From NCBI RefSeq assembly GCF_003860585.1, contig NZ_CP034159.1, positions 372,001 to 436,000 of the forward strand: a stretch of 64,000 nt of DNA, in the 5' to 3' direction. Below the pieces are notes generated by a model. The model was not told the DNA's origin. It saw only the letters and a list, made by a program, of their open reading frames with translations, and did not search any database. Made by a program: the position numbers and the translations under genes. This DNA is from Kaistella carnis. Its GTDB lineage: Bacteria > Bacteroidota > Bacteroidia > Flavobacteriales > Weeksellaceae. Positions 62,639 to 64,000 of this stretch are shown here, piece by piece (position 1 is the first letter of the stretch; the number at the start of each line of letters is the position of its first letter).

Positions 62639-63376
62639 ATGAAAAAGAAACTCAATATATATTTTACAGCGGGAATTCCCCAATTGAAAGACACGACTGA
62701 AATTTTAAAACTAATCCAGCATTCCGGTGCAGATTATATCGAAATTGGAATGCCGTACTCTGACCCGGTTGCTGATGGACCTGTGATTCAGAAAGCACAT
62801 GAAATCGCGTTGAAGAACGGAATGACCATCGCAGAACTTTTTGGTCAATTGAAATCGGTGAAATCAGAAATGAATATTCCGATTATTTTGATGGGATATA
62901 TTAATCCGGTTTTAAGTTTTGGATTTGAAGAATTCTGTAAAGAATGTAAAGAGTCTGGAGTTTCAGGATTGATTATTCCGGATTTGCCACCAGTCGAATT
63001 TGAGAAAAACTACCGATCCATTTTAGAAAAATACAATCTGAATTTTATCTTTTTGGTGACGCCGGAAACTTCGGATGAAAGAATTAAATATTTGGATTCT
63101 TTAAGTTCCGGATTTTTATATGCGGTCTCAAGTTCTTCTACCACAGGAAATGATGCAAAAGAAATCAACAATGAAGAATACCTGAATAGACTGGCGAATT
63201 TAGGTTTGAAAAATCCAGTGATGATTGGGTTTGGAATTAAAAATAAATCTGATTTTGATAAGGTTACCGAAAAAGCAGATGGCGGAATTATCGGGACGGC
63301 TTTCGTGAATATTTTGCTTAATAATGATGACTGGACAAAAAATGGAGAAGATTTTATTCGTAGCATAATAAATTAA
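62639..63376 (+). CDS. trpA: Tryptophan synthase alpha subunit
   Basis: 245 residues. The catalytic Glu35 and Asp46 are in DYIEIGMPYSDPVADGP, the FTAGIPQLKDT start is conserved (YFTAGIP), and the phosphate loop is in MIGFGIKNKSDF and DGGIIGTAFVN. It cleaves indole-3-glycerol phosphate to indole, which is channelled to TrpB. It is the last gene of the trp operon, 48 bp after trpB. Confidence 0.97.
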   Translation: MKKKLNIYFTAGIPQLKDTTEILKLIQHSGADYIEIGMPYSDPVADGPVIQKAHEIALKNGMTIAELFGQLKSVKSEMNIPIILMGYINPVLSFGFEEFCKECKESGVSGLIIPDLPPVEFEKNYRSILEKYNLNFIFLVTPETSDERIKYLDSLSSGFLYAVSSSSTTGNDAKEINNEEYLNRLANLGLKNPVMIGFGIKNKSDFDKVTEKADGGIIGTAFVNILLNNDDWTKNGEDFIRSIIN

Positions 63377-63433
63377 TTTTATAAATTTGCCCAGGAAAAA
63401 ATCGAGGAAACTTCTTTTTTTAAATAAAGTTGA

Positions 63434-63577
63434 AAAGAGGCGGAATCTCGCAATAGGGATAGAAGTGTAAATCCCGGAGTAGAGGCGCGAGCGAAGCGAG
63501 CGCCGAAACGAGGAATTGCAACGGATAGCCCGACCCAAGCGGCTGGAAAAGCGTCGGAGAGGGGATTGCCCAAAAAA
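63434..63577. ncRNA. Long structured intergenic element upstream of lipB (flavobacterial repeat family)
   Basis: A GC-rich island that contains the hairpin GGCGCGAGCGAAGCGAGCGC-C at 63484-63504. Its stem has an inner GC-GAA-GC triloop and a tandem G-A/A-G mismatch. Around it are AATAGGGATAGAAGTGTAAA on the left and ACGGATAGCCCGACCC on the right, ending GGGGATTGCCCAAAAAAG. I recognise this as a repeat common between genes in Chryseobacterium-like genomes. Its layout (GAAGYG..ATCC, stem, GGA..CGGA) parallels the shorter element at 21072-21140. Function unknown. Confidence 0.5.
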
Positions 63578-63587
63578 GTAAAATAAA

Positions 63588-64000
63588 ATGACAAGCACAC
63601 AGAACAGAACTTTGCAGTTTCAGGAATTGGGGTTGATGGATTATGAACCGGCTTTTGAATTTCAGGAGAAATTGATGAAGGAAATCATCGATTTGAAATT
63701 GGCAAATCGCAACCGAACTGACGATGAACAGGTAGAAACTCCGAATTATTTATTGTTTGTGGAGCATCCGCATGTTTACACGATTGGGAAATCCGGGGAC
63801 GAGCATAATATGCTGGCGAATGCGAGAAAGTTGGAAGAAATTAATGCGACTTATGTGAAAACTAATCGCGGTGGAGATATTACGTATCACGGTTTTGGGC
63901 AGATTGTGGGATATCCGATTTTGGATTTGGATAATTTTAAATCTGACATTCATCTTTATATGCGAAATTTGGAGGAAGTGATTATTCGCACGATTGCTGA
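63588..64000 (+). CDS. lipB: Lipoyl(octanoyl) transferase LipB (partial, 3' end outside window)
   Basis: About 137 residues visible from ATG 63588, cut by the window edge. The LipB blocks are NYLLFVEHPHVYTIGKSGDE (family: LVEHPPVYTLGR), then VKTNRGGDITYHGFGQIVGY (RGGDvTyHGPGQ) and PILDLDNFKSDIHLYMRNLE. LipB transfers octanoyl groups from acyl carrier protein to lipoyl domains. The catalytic Cys is expected further downstream, outside the window. Confidence 0.95.
   Translation, partial: MTSTQNRTLQFQELGLMDYEPAFEFQEKLMKEIIDLKLANRNRTDDEQVETPNYLLFVEHPHVYTIGKSGDEHNMLANARKLEEINATYVKTNRGGDITYHGFGQIVGYPILDLDNFKSDIHLYMRNLEEVIIRTIA

Overview
The window is a chromosomal segment of a low-GC Bacteroidota, most likely a Weeksellaceae/Flavobacteriaceae member close to Chryseobacterium or Kaistella. 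The evidence is a type IX (Por) secretion C-terminal sorting domain, many upstream boxes matching the Bacteroidota -7 consensus TAnnTTTG, Bacteroidota-style RelA/SpoT, LysS and CzcA/CusA proteins, a crtI-crtB-crtZ pigment cluster, and flavobacterial intergenic repeats. No tRNA, rRNA, CRISPR array, prophage or integrative element was seen. Almost everything is ordinary vertical-looking chromosome. The mobile or repetitive parts are one REP-associated transposase with its REPs and several short structured intergenic repeats.

Layout. 0-17 kb: a HipA-like kinase/DUF3037 pair, rlmH, a YihY/BrkB membrane protein, nhaA, a bifunctional (p)ppGpp enzyme, a PBP4-type peptidase, a histidine kinase, an interrupted secreted protein gene, an M1 peptidase, a glutaminyl cyclase, a deoxynucleoside kinase, an ArsC-like protein and small conserved genes. 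17-31 kb: an FMN glutamate-synthase-like protein, the rpsF-rpsR-rplI operon, a ClC transporter, a T9SS cargo gene broken by an amber codon, a degenerate polysaccharide deacetylase, an epimerase/threonine dehydrogenase, a TonB receptor and ggt. 31-42.6 kb: a photoprotection neighbourhood. It has an SDR and a SRPBCC protein, a divergent crtI-crtB-(unknown)-crtZ operon, and a TetR-UbiB-TIGR03643-flavin reductase-DUF2256-SDR-MarR-photolyase operon, with a 15-bp palindrome between the two divergent promoters. 42.6-48.3 kb: lipid kinase, DUF3298 lipoprotein, gyrB, lysS. 48.5-56 kb: a heavy-metal RND efflux system (CusA/CzcA, TolC, adaptor) with a cytochrome b gene embedded. 56-63.4 kb: a complete trpEGDCFBA operon. 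63.6 kb to the end: the start of lipB.

The most informative regulatory object is the trp leader. A consensus promoter leads almost directly into an 18-codon leader peptide with tandem Trp and tandem His codons, followed by a 15-bp intrinsic terminator. The 3' part of the leader ORF can pair with the terminator's left arm, so a complete ribosome-mediated attenuator can be read from the sequence. The same operon carries a RAYT transposase between trpF and trpB, and the left REP supplies the last codons of trpF.

Other notable points are two genes interrupted by single in-frame stops (codon 232 of the gene at 9512 and codon 58 of the T9SS gene), two gene remnants in intergenic DNA, and several families of structured intergenic repeats. 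Function calls rest on motif recognition by eye; no database search was possible.
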